NCBI RefSeq assembly: GCF_900104795.1
Contig: NZ_FNTG01000001.1
Coordinates: 1,984,001 to 2,048,000, forward strand
Source: Burkholderia sp. WP9
GTDB lineage: Bacteria > Pseudomonadota > Gammaproteobacteria > Burkholderiales > Burkholderiaceae
Reading direction: 5' to 3'
Length of the DNA: 64,000 nucleotides
Positions 8,888 through 17,091 of the stretch are shown piece after piece; the stretch's first letter is position 1, and each line of letters begins with the position of its first letter. A model generated the notes under the pieces. That model did no database searches. It was not told where the DNA came from and was given only the letters and a program-made list of their open reading frames with translations. A program made the translations under genes and the position numbers.

Positions 8888-9439
8888 TCAGGCGATGTTT
8901 TCCGCTTCGTAGAGACGCCGGCCCGCGGCATCCTTCGCGCCGAGGATCGGCTCGAAATCGATTGGCCACTCAATGCCAATGTCGGGATCGCGCCACAGGA
9001 TGCAGCGCTCCAGTTCGGGAAACCAGTATTCCGTGGTCTTCCACAAACACTCGGCGACGTCGGACAGCACCACGAAACCGTGCGCAAAGCCCGGCGGCAC
9101 CCAGATCTGGCGGTGGTTGGCCGCGCTCAGATGCGCCCCACACCACTTGCCGAAATTCGGCGAATTGAGCCGTACGTCCACGGCGACGCCGAACACTTCG
9201 CCCACGACGACCCGCATGAGCCGCCCTTGAGGACGCTGCACCTGATAGTGCAGCCCGCGCAATACGCCATGCACCGCGCTCGAATGCCGGTCCTGCACAA
9301 ACTGGAAAGCTTGCGAGACGTCACAGTTAAACTCGTCCTCGCTAAAGCTCTCGAAGCAGAAGCCGAATTCGTCGCAAAACACCTCGGGCTCGATGAGCTT
9401 GACCTCCGGCAATGCCGTCGCGATCACCTTGTTGCCCAT
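8888..9439 (-). CDS. rfbC: dTDP-4-dehydrorhamnose 3,5-epimerase
   Basis: The 183-aa enzyme epimerises dTDP-4-keto-6-deoxy-glucose to the 4-keto-rhamnose form for LPS or exopolysaccharide. The signature HGVLRGLHYQ with the catalytic His is present, as are QIWVPPGFAHGFVVLSD and the Tyr-containing TEYWFPELERCILWRDP. The length is typical. It is alone: rfbA, rfbB and rfbD are not in the window, and the neighbours are an exporter gene and an AraC regulator. A second, complete rfb cluster elsewhere in the genome is likely. Confidence 0.9.
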   Translation of the reverse strand: MGNKVIATALPEVKLIEPEVFCDEFGFCFESFSEDEFNCDVSQAFQFVQDRHSSAVHGVLRGLHYQVQRPQGRLMRVVVGEVFGVAVDVRLNSPNFGKWCGAHLSAANHRQIWVPPGFAHGFVVLSDVAECLWKTTEYWFPELERCILWRDPDIGIEWPIDFEPILGAKDAAGRRLYEAENIA

Positions 9440-9547
9440 TGCCGCTGTACTCGTAAGAAGCTAGACCGGCGAAAACGCGGCCGTGATGGCGGCCGCGTCC
9501 AATTCGCATAAGGCGCGCGGCTAATGGCGCAGCCGCATTCACCAACA

Positions 9548-10543
9548 CTACGCCTGCGTCACGACGCGGCTGCGGGCGCGATATTCCGTTGGAGATAACG
9601 CCATGCGCTTGCGGAAGATTTTCGCCAGACGATCGCCATTACCCGTACCACTGCGGCGCGCGATCTTGTCGACCGGTAATTCGGTCTCGGTCAGGAAGTT
9701 GCAGGCAATGCGCAGGCGTATCTGCAAGAGATAGTCCGACGGGGTGACCTGCATTTCGTGCTTGAAACGCCGCAGGAAATTGCGCTCGCTCATCGCCGCC
9801 ACCTGCGCGGCGTCCGCCACCGAAACCGGACGGTCGCAATTCGCCTCCATCCACCGCGCCGCGGCACGGATTTTTTCGGCCACGCTGAGCGTGCCGCCTT
9901 CAGCCGGCAACGGCACCCAGGTGGCGGCCATGCCGGGCATCACACGGTCGGCGACGCTGCGGGCGAGCTCGGCGCCAAGATCACGCTTGATGAACATGAG
10001 CGCGCTGCGCGCACAGTCATGCCGATCATTCGATGCGCTCAGTGCGGAGTCGTTGGTCACGCTGTTCAGATAGCGGTTCACCTGCGGTCCGTCGTGATCC
10101 GACGGGCAGGCCGCTTCCAGAACGAGCCGACCTTCACCGATCGTTTCGATCGCGCGAGTGCGCGATTGCACCGCGCGCAGCCAGCCGAGCACGCGCTCGT
10201 CGCGCGCGGCCACATGCGCACCGTAGCCGCCGGCGATAAACAGTACGTCGAAGCCGCTGCCGAAACGCGCGTCGATTCGGTCAGTCCAGATGCGCGCCGA
10301 AGAGGAACTGGCGACGCTGCCGCCGTCCATTGAAAGGAATTGCACTTCGTAAGGCTGTTCTTCGCCAGCGCGTGACGCGGTGAGTTCATTGGCGGTCTGG
10401 AACATCTCCACCACCGTGCCCGGCCCCAGAAGCCAGAAGCCGTCGAAAAGCAACACGCCGATTCGCCGCGTCGCATTACGCGCGCTCAGTGTCGGCGTAT
10501 GCAGCCAGGTGATCCTCGCAGTATCAAGGTGCATGTGCGGCAT
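9548..10543 (-). CDS. GlxA-like AraC-family regulator with DJ-1/PfpI-type N-terminal domain
   Basis: The 331-aa protein combines a class-I glutamine-amidotransferase-like domain (about residues 27-190; IGVLLFDGFWLLGPGTVVEM, DVLFIAGGYGAH) with two C-terminal AraC helix-turn-helix motifs (about 225-325; ISVADAAQVAAMS-like and FRKRMALSPTEYRAR). The usual nucleophile-elbow Cys of active DJ-1 proteins is not evident; TIGEGRLVLEAA stands in its place, so the domain is probably a sensor only. The ATG at 10543 has GGGGA upstream. It is next to rfbC on the same strand, and the large AT-richer region upstream suggests complex promoter control. Confidence 0.82.
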   Translation of the reverse strand: MPHMHLDTARITWLHTPTLSARNATRRIGVLLFDGFWLLGPGTVVEMFQTANELTASRAGEEQPYEVQFLSMDGGSVASSSSARIWTDRIDARFGSGFDVLFIAGGYGAHVAARDERVLGWLRAVQSRTRAIETIGEGRLVLEAACPSDHDGPQVNRYLNSVTNDSALSASNDRHDCARSALMFIKRDLGAELARSVADRVMPGMAATWVPLPAEGGTLSVAEKIRAAARWMEANCDRPVSVADAAQVAAMSERNFLRRFKHEMQVTPSDYLLQIRLRIACNFLTETELPVDKIARRSGTGNGDRLAKIFRKRMALSPTEYRARSRVVTQA

Positions 10544-11081
10544 GATATTTCCCCAGGCTGTCGTACATTGTGGACCCCGATCCCGTTAGCGGCCGATATG
10601 AACGGAATGATTATGACGAGGAAGATTTCGGACAACGCCACTTAACGGATTAAGCGTGATGTTAGCCGAACCCCTCGCTATAGTAAATTTGAAAAACAAA
10701 TACTATCGAAAAACGGAATGTATGAAGAAAACAGTTATCGGGTGTTTGATATGAGGCACGCTGGTCGTATCGGATCCGCTGCCAATCGCTGCGGCACTGA
10801 ACTTTGGCTCCAGCGCCGGAAGTGGCTACCAGACGACCTTTTCGGTCATCGTGGCGTATCGCTCACGCCCCTGTCAAGCAAGCTGTTTTGTGACTTACGT
10901 ATGTCGCAGCCACATTCAAAAGTGTTTCAAACCTGAAATCCAAACCTCGCAGATAATGACCGTTCCATAGCACCTTCATTCGCAAATCGGGAATTTAACG
11001 GCCACCTCGATGCAACCGGTCGTTATTTATCCGTTCAACTTCGATTTAAGGTTTTTCAGCGCATTTCCCGAACGGCTAAAA

Positions 11082-11101
11082 ATGTTTCTATATTGAAACA
11101 T
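11082..11101. promoter_or_regulatory. 20-bp palindromic operator candidate
   Basis: ATGTTTC (11082-11088) and GAAACAT (11095-11101) are exact reverse complements around the 6-bp spacer TATATT. It lies about 190 bp before the 124-aa gene and 540 bp upstream of the GlxA-like regulator. The AT core and symmetry suit a dimeric repressor site. No binding protein is assigned. Confidence 0.45.
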
Positions 11102-11194
11102 CGGGTCGGTTAAAAGTATGACTTAATCGATATTTGCAGCGCGCGGCGGTCGGAACTCTGGCGGACGCAGGGCCGGTGCGGTGCGCACGTTCCT

Positions 11195-11209
11195 TAAACA
11201 AAGTTTCAT
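11195..11209 (+). promoter_or_regulatory. TAAA-N3-AGTTTCAT box, copy A
   Basis: TAAACAAAGTTTCAT lies 85 bp before the ATG of the 124-aa gene. The same fixed bases recur upstream of the RND operon (13705) and of a regulator/DUF4148 pair (26326). I infer a shared binding site, possibly of the OmpR-type regulators encoded in this region. Confidence 0.45.
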
Positions 11210-11293
11210 CCACGGATCGCACACTTTAAGGATTTCCTCGGCATGGCCGCGACATAATTCCTGCACCGTGATAGTTGCACAAGGAGCCTGGAC

Positions 11294-11668
11294 ATGTCGC
11301 GCCCCATGAGCATTGAAAGAGTCAACGAATATGGTCAGAACGCGGTTCGCATCGCCGTCGAAGGCGGCGTCGTACTGCTCGAGGTGGCCGATCTGGACGC
11401 GGTGATCGAACACCTCGGCGTCTTGCGCGCCGCCATGCGCCCGGAAGTGCCCACGGAGCCGTTGCGCACCCACCAGTATGTGATCGAGATCGACCCGTGC
11501 TGGCACACCGAAAAGCATCCGCTGCACGACGGCGCAGTGCTGTTCCTGCGTCATTCCGGTCTCGGCTGGGCCGGTTTCGCGCTGCCAGCCGAAAACCTCG
11601 CCAAATTGCATCACGCGCTCACGCGCCACCTGGAAGACTCGCTGGCAACCCACGGCATGCTCAACTGA
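11294..11668 (+). CDS. Conserved hypothetical protein, 124 aa
   Basis: The soluble 124-aa protein has no signal peptide or membrane segment and no family I recognise. It is acidic in its centre, with IEIDPCWHTEKHPLHDGAVL and a Leu/His-rich C-terminus (AKLHHALTRHLEDSL). The ATG at 11294 has a strong AAGGAG site 7 nt upstream, and the codon use matches the neighbouring genes, so it is a real gene. A TAAA-N3-AGTTTCAT box sits in its promoter region, the same motif found upstream of the RND pump operon, which hints at shared control. Confidence 0.75.
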   Translation: MSRPMSIERVNEYGQNAVRIAVEGGVVLLEVADLDAVIEHLGVLRAAMRPEVPTEPLRTHQYVIEIDPCWHTEKHPLHDGAVLFLRHSGLGWAGFALPAENLAKLHHALTRHLEDSLATHGMLN

Positions 11669-11987
11669 AGCATCCGCGCGCGGGGGTTTGTTGCGCGTCG
11701 CGCAGCACTGCGTTTCAGATCACGCGCGCACCGCGCCATGCAGCCCCCCACTTCGGACGCAACCCGGCTGCCGTCACTTTCATTCAAGCCTCTTCCATAA
11801 GCGCGGCCTCGTCTGCGCGCTTTCTCCTTGCTTAGTTTTGCTGATCTTTATTTCCGGAACCGGAAGCAGTCCGCGCACGCAGTTCATGAACATTGCACGA
11901 AATTAAAAAAGACTTAATGCACCTAGCAGCGCGGATTTATCCACCATCGCCGATGATGCATCCATCGCCCCTCTCTACCGTTCCAAC
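11669..11987. other. 319-bp intergenic stretch, nothing clear
   Basis: It lies between the 124-aa gene and the LysR gene on the same strand. The last 100 bp are AT-rich and probably hold the LysR promoter. Open frames here lack ribosome sites and look like chance frames. Confidence 0.5.
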
Positions 11988-12911
11988 ATGAACCAGCTAC
12001 AAGCGATGCGTGTCTTCATTCGGGTAGTCGATCTCGCCAGCTTCAATCTCGCGGCGAGACAGTTAGGTATATCCGCGGCGGCGGTCACGCGCAGCGTCGG
12101 CACCCTGGAAGCGCATCTGAACATGCGTTTGCTGAACCGCACCACGCGCAGTCTTTCGCTGACGGACGTGGGGCGCGAATATCTCGACGGTTGCCGCGCG
12201 ATCATCGAAAAGCTCGACGAAATGGAATCCAGTCTGCTTGAAACCACGCGCGACCCCCAAGGCACATTACGGATCGCCACGCCACTGACCTTCGCCACCA
12301 CGGGGCTGGGCGCGCTACTGGCCGCTTACCGCGCGCTGCATCCACGCGTGGACTTCGACGTGACCACGTTCGATACGCACATCGATCTCGTGGAAGGCGG
12401 CTTCGACGTGTGCTTCTCCGACGACCGGCGCCTCGCCAATTCCAGCCTGGTCAGCCGCACACTCACCAGCGTCGACGAGCTCACCGTTGCCTCGCCCACC
12501 TATCTCGCACGCAACGGCACGCCTCGCGATCCCGCGGCGCTGAACCGGCACGGTCTGCTGACCGTGTCCGACGGTTCGTCGCGAGCCTGGGAGTTCGCGG
12601 ATGCCGACGGCATCTATCGCGTCAGCACCGGCAGTGCGCTCACCGCCACCAGCAGCGCGATGGTGCGTGCGGCTGCGCTCAACCACATGGGCATCGCGTT
12701 GCTGCCCATGCCGATCATCGCGGACGATCTCGCGCGCGGCGCGTTGATTCCGGTGCTCGAACAGTTCGAGATCAACGGCGGCTCGCGCCACGTGTCGATT
12801 CTCTACTCCGGCCGTAATTACCTTTCGATGCGCGTGCGCACCTTCATCGACTTCGCGGTCGGCCAGTATCGCGCGCCGGACCGCCCGGTCGCCCTGCGCG
12901 CGGTCGCCTGA
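11988..12911 (+). CDS. LysR-family transcriptional regulator
   Basis: The 307-aa LTTR has its HTH in ASFNLAARQLGISAAAVTRSVG, then MRLLNRTTRSLSLTDVG, and an effector domain with IDLVEGGFDVCFSDDRRLANS. It belongs to the same CrgA-like branch as the tarD-linked regulator. The next gene, an OmpR-type response regulator, begins 16 bp after its stop on the same strand, so the two may be co-transcribed, an unusual pairing. No divergent target gene is present. The effector is unknown. Confidence 0.85.
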   Translation: MNQLQAMRVFIRVVDLASFNLAARQLGISAAAVTRSVGTLEAHLNMRLLNRTTRSLSLTDVGREYLDGCRAIIEKLDEMESSLLETTRDPQGTLRIATPLTFATTGLGALLAAYRALHPRVDFDVTTFDTHIDLVEGGFDVCFSDDRRLANSSLVSRTLTSVDELTVASPTYLARNGTPRDPAALNRHGLLTVSDGSSRAWEFADADGIYRVSTGSALTATSSAMVRAAALNHMGIALLPMPIIADDLARGALIPVLEQFEINGGSRHVSILYSGRNYLSMRVRTFIDFAVGQYRAPDRPVALRAVA

Positions 12912-12927
12912 ATCGGGTCCGCGCATC

Positions 12928-13602
12928 ATGCCGAGAATATTGACGATTGAAGACGACGAATTGATCGCTCACGACATCGTTCGCACGCTCAGCGCGAGCG
13001 GCTTTTCCGTCGATGTGGCGCGCACGGGCCGGGAAGGCATGGCCAAAGCAATGGCAGGCGACTACGACGTCGTGACGCTCGATCGCATGCTGCCCGATCT
13101 CGACGGCTTGACGATCGTCGCGACCATGCGCGGCGTGGGCATGGAAACGCCCGTGCTGGTGATGAGCGCGATGTCCGATGTCGATCAGCGCATACAGGGC
13201 CTGCGAGCCGGCGGCGACGACTATCTGACCAAGCCATTCTCGCCCGAGGAAATGTTCGCGCGCGTCGAGGTGCTGTTGCGGCGGCGCCCACGTCATGCGA
13301 AAGCTGAAACCATGCTGCGCAACGGCGCGCTGGAGCTGGACCTGGTACGCCGCAAAGTCACCCACCGCCAGCGCGAACTCGATCTGCAACCCACTGAATT
13401 CCGTGTACTCGAATTCATGATGCGCCACACCGGCCAGGTGCTCACCCGCACGATGATTTTCGAAGCCGTATGGGGTTGCCGCTTCGACCCGGGCACCAAC
13501 CTGATCGACGTGCACGTGGGGCGTTTGCGCAAGAAAGTTGAAATGCCCGGCGAGCGCCCGTTGATTCGCACGATTCGCGGCTCAGGTTATCTGTTCGGCT
13601 GA
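12928..13602 (+). CDS. OmpR-family response regulator without an adjacent kinase
   Basis: The 224-aa protein has a receiver (residues 1-120) with acid pocket EDD (8-10), phospho-acceptor D52 in VVTLDRMLPDLDG and the KPF lysine, followed by a winged-helix DNA-binding domain (about 130-224; LDLQPTEFRVLEFMMRH, RGSGYLFG). It is a close paralogue of the regulator at 25398-26075. No histidine kinase gene is adjacent; the nearest is 10 kb away beside the paralogue. It sits directly upstream of the RND pump operon and is its most likely regulator. A 30-bp palindrome follows the stop. Confidence 0.9.
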   Translation: MPRILTIEDDELIAHDIVRTLSASGFSVDVARTGREGMAKAMAGDYDVVTLDRMLPDLDGLTIVATMRGVGMETPVLVMSAMSDVDQRIQGLRAGGDDYLTKPFSPEEMFARVEVLLRRRPRHAKAETMLRNGALELDLVRRKVTHRQRELDLQPTEFRVLEFMMRHTGQVLTRTMIFEAVWGCRFDPGTNLIDVHVGRLRKKVEMPGERPLIRTIRGSGYLFG

Positions 13603-13628
13603 CCGACACCTTCCCGTTTTCACAGACA

Positions 13629-13658
13629 GGCATTAGCGCTGCATGCAGCGCTAATGCC
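13629..13658. terminator. Perfect 30-bp palindrome after the response regulator gene
   Basis: The half GGCATTAGCGCTGCA (13629-13643) is followed at once by its exact reverse complement (13644-13658), 27 nt after the stop. As RNA it folds into a very stable hairpin. The U-run is weak (GTTTG), so it could be a terminator or an operator for the RND operon 190 bp further on. Confidence 0.55.
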
Positions 13659-13704
13659 GTTTGCGCAGGCCTATCGAGGCAATCGCCGGTCAAACGCCGC
13701 TTCC

Positions 13705-13719
13705 TAAAACTAGTTTCAT
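13705..13719 (+). promoter_or_regulatory. TAAA-N3-AGTTTCAT box, copy B, upstream of RND operon
   Basis: TAAAACTAGTTTCAT lies 127 bp before the RND permease start. It differs from copy C (26326-26340) at one of 15 positions. The position fits an activator site for the response regulator encoded just upstream. Confidence 0.5.
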
Positions 13720-13845
13720 CTGTTTAGCCCGCGCCTGTTAGGCCTCGCTCCCCAGAATGCCGTTACCGGAGCGCGCCAACGGCGCGAGTCCTCTTGCCAC
13801 ACTCCCGCGCAGATTCAATCGCGTCTTTGAACGGAGCAGCCTTCG

Positions 13846-16800
13846 ATGTTGAAAATAGTCCGGTTAGCGTTGACCCGGCCCTACACGTTCATCGTGCTCG
13901 CGATGCTGATCCTGTTGATCGGCCCGCTTGCCGCGTTGCGCACGCCGACGGATATCTTTCCCGACATCCGCATTCCCGTGATCAGCGTGGTGTGGAATTA
14001 CGCCGGCCTGCAACCGGACGACATGTCCGGGCGCATCGTCACCTATTACGAACGCACGCTCGGCACCACCGTCAACGACATCGCCCATATCGAGTCGCAG
14101 TCGTTTCGCGGCTACGGCATCGTGAAGATATTCTTCCAGCCGACCGTGGATATCCGCACCGCCACCGCGCAGGTGACTTCCGTCTCGCAGACCGTGCTCA
14201 AGCAAATGCCGCCCGGCACCACGCCGCCACAGATCCTGAACTACAACGCTTCCACCGTGCCGGTGCTGCAACTGGCGCTGACCAGCAATACGCTCGACGA
14301 ACAGAAACTCGCCGACTACGCGACCAATTTTATTCGCCCGCAATTGCTGAGCGTACCGGGCGTGGCGATTCCGACGCCGTACGGCGGCAAGACGCGTGAA
14401 GTGCAGATCGATCTGGATCCGCAGGCCTTGCAGGCGAAGAAACTTTCGGCAAACGACGTTGCCACCGCACTCGCGCAGCAGAATCAGATCATTCCGGCGG
14501 GCACCGAGAAGATCGGCCGCTTCGAATACAACATCAAACTGAACAACAGTCCGCTCGCGCTCGACGAACTGAACGCGCTGCCGATCAAGACGGTGGACGG
14601 CGCCACGATCTATATCCGCGACGTGGCGCACGTGCGCGACGGCTATCCGCCACAAGGCAACGTGGTGCGCGTGGACGGACACCGCGCGGTCCTGATGAGC
14701 ATCCTCAAGAACGGTTCCGCTTCCACGCTGGACATCATCTCCGGCGTGAAGGCACAACTGCCGCGTATCGAGGCCACGTTGCCAGCGGGACTCAAACTCG
14801 TCACGATGGGCGATCAATCGACCTTCGTGAAAGGCGCCGTGAGCGGTGTGGCGCGCGAGGGCGTGATCGCCGCCGCGCTCACCTCGCTGATGATCCTGCT
14901 GTTTCTCGGCAGTTGGCGCTCCACGCTGATCATCGCGGCATCGATCCCGCTTGCCGTGCTGGCGGCGATTGCCGGACTCGCGGCAATGGGCGAGACGCTC
15001 AATGTCATGACGCTGGGCGGCCTTGCATTGGCCGTCGGCATTCTGGTCGACGATGCCACCGTTACGATCGAAAACATCAATTGGCATCTGGAGCAAGGCA
15101 AGGACGTCAAGAGCGCGATTCTCGACGGCGCCGCGCAGATCGTCGCGCCCGCGTTCGTGTCGCTGCTGTGCATCTGCATCGTGTTCGTGCCGATGCTGCT
15201 GCTCGATGGCATTGCGCGCTTCCTGTTCGTGCCGATGGCCGAGGCCGTGATCTTCGCCATGATCGCGTCCTTCATCCTTTCGCGCACCTTCGTGCCGATG
15301 ATGGCGCAATACCTGCTGCGCGCGCATGCGTCGGGCGGCCACGCTTCCGGCGAACTGGCCGCGACGATGGCCCCGCATGGCGGCGATGCCCACGCGGCGC
15401 CCTCGCGAAATCCGCTGGTGCGCTTCCAGCGCGGCTTCGAACATCGCTTCGAACGCGTGCGCGGCGTTTATCGGATCGTGCTCGGCCTCGCGCTCACCCA
15501 TCGCAAGCGCTTCGTGACGGGCTTTCTGATCGTGGTCGGAGCGTCGTTCCTGCTCGCTCCGTGGCTCGGCCGCAATTTCTTCCCGGACATCGACTCCGGC
15601 GAAATCGCCATTCACGTGCGGGCGCCGGTCGGCACGCGGATCGAAGATACCGCGGCGCAATTCGATCTGATCGAAAACGCGGTGCGCCGCGCCATTCCAC
15701 CAGACCAGTTGCGCAGCATCATCGACAACATCGGCTTGCCGAACAGCGGCATCAACCTGACCTATAACAATAGCGGCACGATCGGCCCGCAAGACGGCGA
15801 CATTCTGATTTCGCTGAACGAAAATCATCGCCCCACCGCGGACTTCGTGCGCGCGTTGCGTGAAACCTTGCCACGCCAGTTCCCGGGCACGACGTTTGCA
15901 TTTCTGCCGGCCGATATCGTCAGCCAGATTCTGAATTTCGGCGCACCCGCGCCAATCGATCTGCAGGTTGCGGGCCCGAACCAGGCCGCCAATCACCAGT
16001 ACGCAAGCGAAGTGCTGCGCCGCATGCGCATGATTCCCGGCATTGCCGATACCCGTATGCAACAGGCGTCGACATATCCGCAATTCACCGTCTCAGTGGA
16101 TCGTTCGCGCGCCGATCAGCTCGGCATCACCGAACAGGATGTCACCAACTCCGTGGTGGCGAGCCTGTCCGGCACGAGTCAGGTATCGCCGACGTACTGG
16201 CTCAATCCGAAGAACGGTGTGTCATACCCGATCGTCGCGCAGACGCCGCAATATCGCATGACGTCTCTATCGAATCTGAACAATCTGCCCGTCACGGGCA
16301 AGAGCGGCCAGGCGCAGATTCTCGGCGGCATTGCGACGATTACACGCGGGGTGGGCAATGCGGTGGTCTCGCACTACGACATCGAACCGCTCTACGACGT
16401 GTTCGCGACAACGCAAGGTCAGGATCTCGGCGCCGTGGCGGCGAAGATCCAGCACATTCTGCGCTCGACCGCGAACGACGTGCCCAAGGGTTCCATCGTC
16501 ACGCTGCGCGGCCAGGTCCAGACGATGAATAGCGCGTTCCTCGGTCTGTCGCTAGGTCTGGTCGGCGCGATTGTGCTGATCTATCTGCTGATCGTCGTGA
16601 ACTTCCATTCATGGAGCGACGCGTTCGTGATCGTCACCGCATTGCCGGCGGCTCTGGCCGGCATTGTGTGGATGTTGTTCGCCACGCACACGCCGCTCTC
16701 GGTGCCTGCGTTGACCGGCGCGATTCTCTGCATGGGCGTGGCGACCGCCAACAGCATTCTGGTCGTGAGCTTCGCGCGTGAGCGGCTGGCCATTAACGGC

Positions 16801-17091
16801 AATGCCCTCGTCGCGGCCATGGAAGCGGGCTTCACGCGCTTTCGCCCGGTCCTGATGACCGCGCTGGCGATGATCATCGGCATGGCGCCCATGGCGCTCG
16901 GTCTCGGCGATGGCGGCGAACAGAACGCGCCGCTCGGCCGCGCCGTGATCGGCGGCCTGCTTTGCGCAACGTTCGCCACGCTGCTGTTCGTACCCGTCGT
17001 TTTCAGCATCGTGCACCGGCGCGACGCCGCGGTTCACCGCCCCTCTCCAGACCCCTCTTCTTCCGAACCCGGAGTGCATCATGTCCACTGA
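13846..17091 (+). CDS. RND efflux permease (AcrB superfamily), first gene of tripartite pump
   Basis: The 1081-aa inner-membrane proton-driven exporter has twelve helices and two large periplasmic loops. The proton-relay Asp pair is present in GILVDDATVTIENI. The Lys equivalent to AcrB K940 is absent: the segment reads MGVATANSILVVSFARE where AcrB has an AKN core. The family start is RPYTFIVLAMLILLIGPLA and the TM11 region FRPVLMTALAMIIGMAPMAL is normal. It belongs to a non-HAE1 subgroup whose substrates are uncertain. The adaptor and outer-membrane genes follow with overlaps. A TAAA-N3-AGTTTCAT box and a regulator gene lie upstream. Confidence 0.93.
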   Translation: MLKIVRLALTRPYTFIVLAMLILLIGPLAALRTPTDIFPDIRIPVISVVWNYAGLQPDDMSGRIVTYYERTLGTTVNDIAHIESQSFRGYGIVKIFFQPTVDIRTATAQVTSVSQTVLKQMPPGTTPPQILNYNASTVPVLQLALTSNTLDEQKLADYATNFIRPQLLSVPGVAIPTPYGGKTREVQIDLDPQALQAKKLSANDVATALAQQNQIIPAGTEKIGRFEYNIKLNNSPLALDELNALPIKTVDGATIYIRDVAHVRDGYPPQGNVVRVDGHRAVLMSILKNGSASTLDIISGVKAQLPRIEATLPAGLKLVTMGDQSTFVKGAVSGVAREGVIAAALTSLMILLFLGSWRSTLIIAASIPLAVLAAIAGLAAMGETLNVMTLGGLALAVGILVDDATVTIENINWHLEQGKDVKSAILDGAAQIVAPAFVSLLCICIVFVPMLLLDGIARFLFVPMAEAVIFAMIASFILSRTFVPMMAQYLLRAHASGGHASGELAATMAPHGGDAHAAPSRNPLVRFQRGFEHRFERVRGVYRIVLGLALTHRKRFVTGFLIVVGASFLLAPWLGRNFFPDIDSGEIAIHVRAPVGTRIEDTAAQFDLIENAVRRAIPPDQLRSIIDNIGLPNSGINLTYNNSGTIGPQDGDILISLNENHRPTADFVRALRETLPRQFPGTTFAFLPADIVSQILNFGAPAPIDLQVAGPNQAANHQYASEVLRRMRMIPGIADTRMQQASTYPQFTVSVDRSRADQLGITEQDVTNSVVASLSGTSQVSPTYWLNPKNGVSYPIVAQTPQYRMTSLSNLNNLPVTGKSGQAQILGGIATITRGVGNAVVSHYDIEPLYDVFATTQGQDLGAVAAKIQHILRSTANDVPKGSIVTLRGQVQTMNSAFLGLSLGLVGAIVLIYLLIVVNFHSWSDAFVIVTALPAALAGIVWMLFATHTPLSVPALTGAILCMGVATANSILVVSFARERLAINGNALVAAMEAGFTRFRPVLMTALAMIIGMAPMALGLGDGGEQNAPLGRAVIGGLLCATFATLLFVPVVFSIVHRRDAAVHRPSPDPSSSEPGVHHVH

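Larger units (their letters stand above)
10544..11293. other. 750-bp intergenic region with regulatory signals, no supported gene
   Basis: This stretch is clearly richer in A+T than the neighbouring genes. It separates the minus-strand GlxA-like regulator from a plus-strand 124-aa gene. It contains a 20-bp palindrome at 11082-11101 and a TAAA-N3-AGTTTCAT box at 11195-11209. A 72-codon open frame at 10718-10936 has no ribosome site and no recognisable family, so I do not call it. Confidence 0.6.

Noticed and set aside
10718..10936. 72-codon open frame in the AT-rich gap
   Set aside because: No ribosome site, no family, and unusual composition; likely chance.
13629..13658. Phage or integron attachment site
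   Set aside because: No integrase, tRNA end or direct flanking repeat; a terminator or operator explains it.
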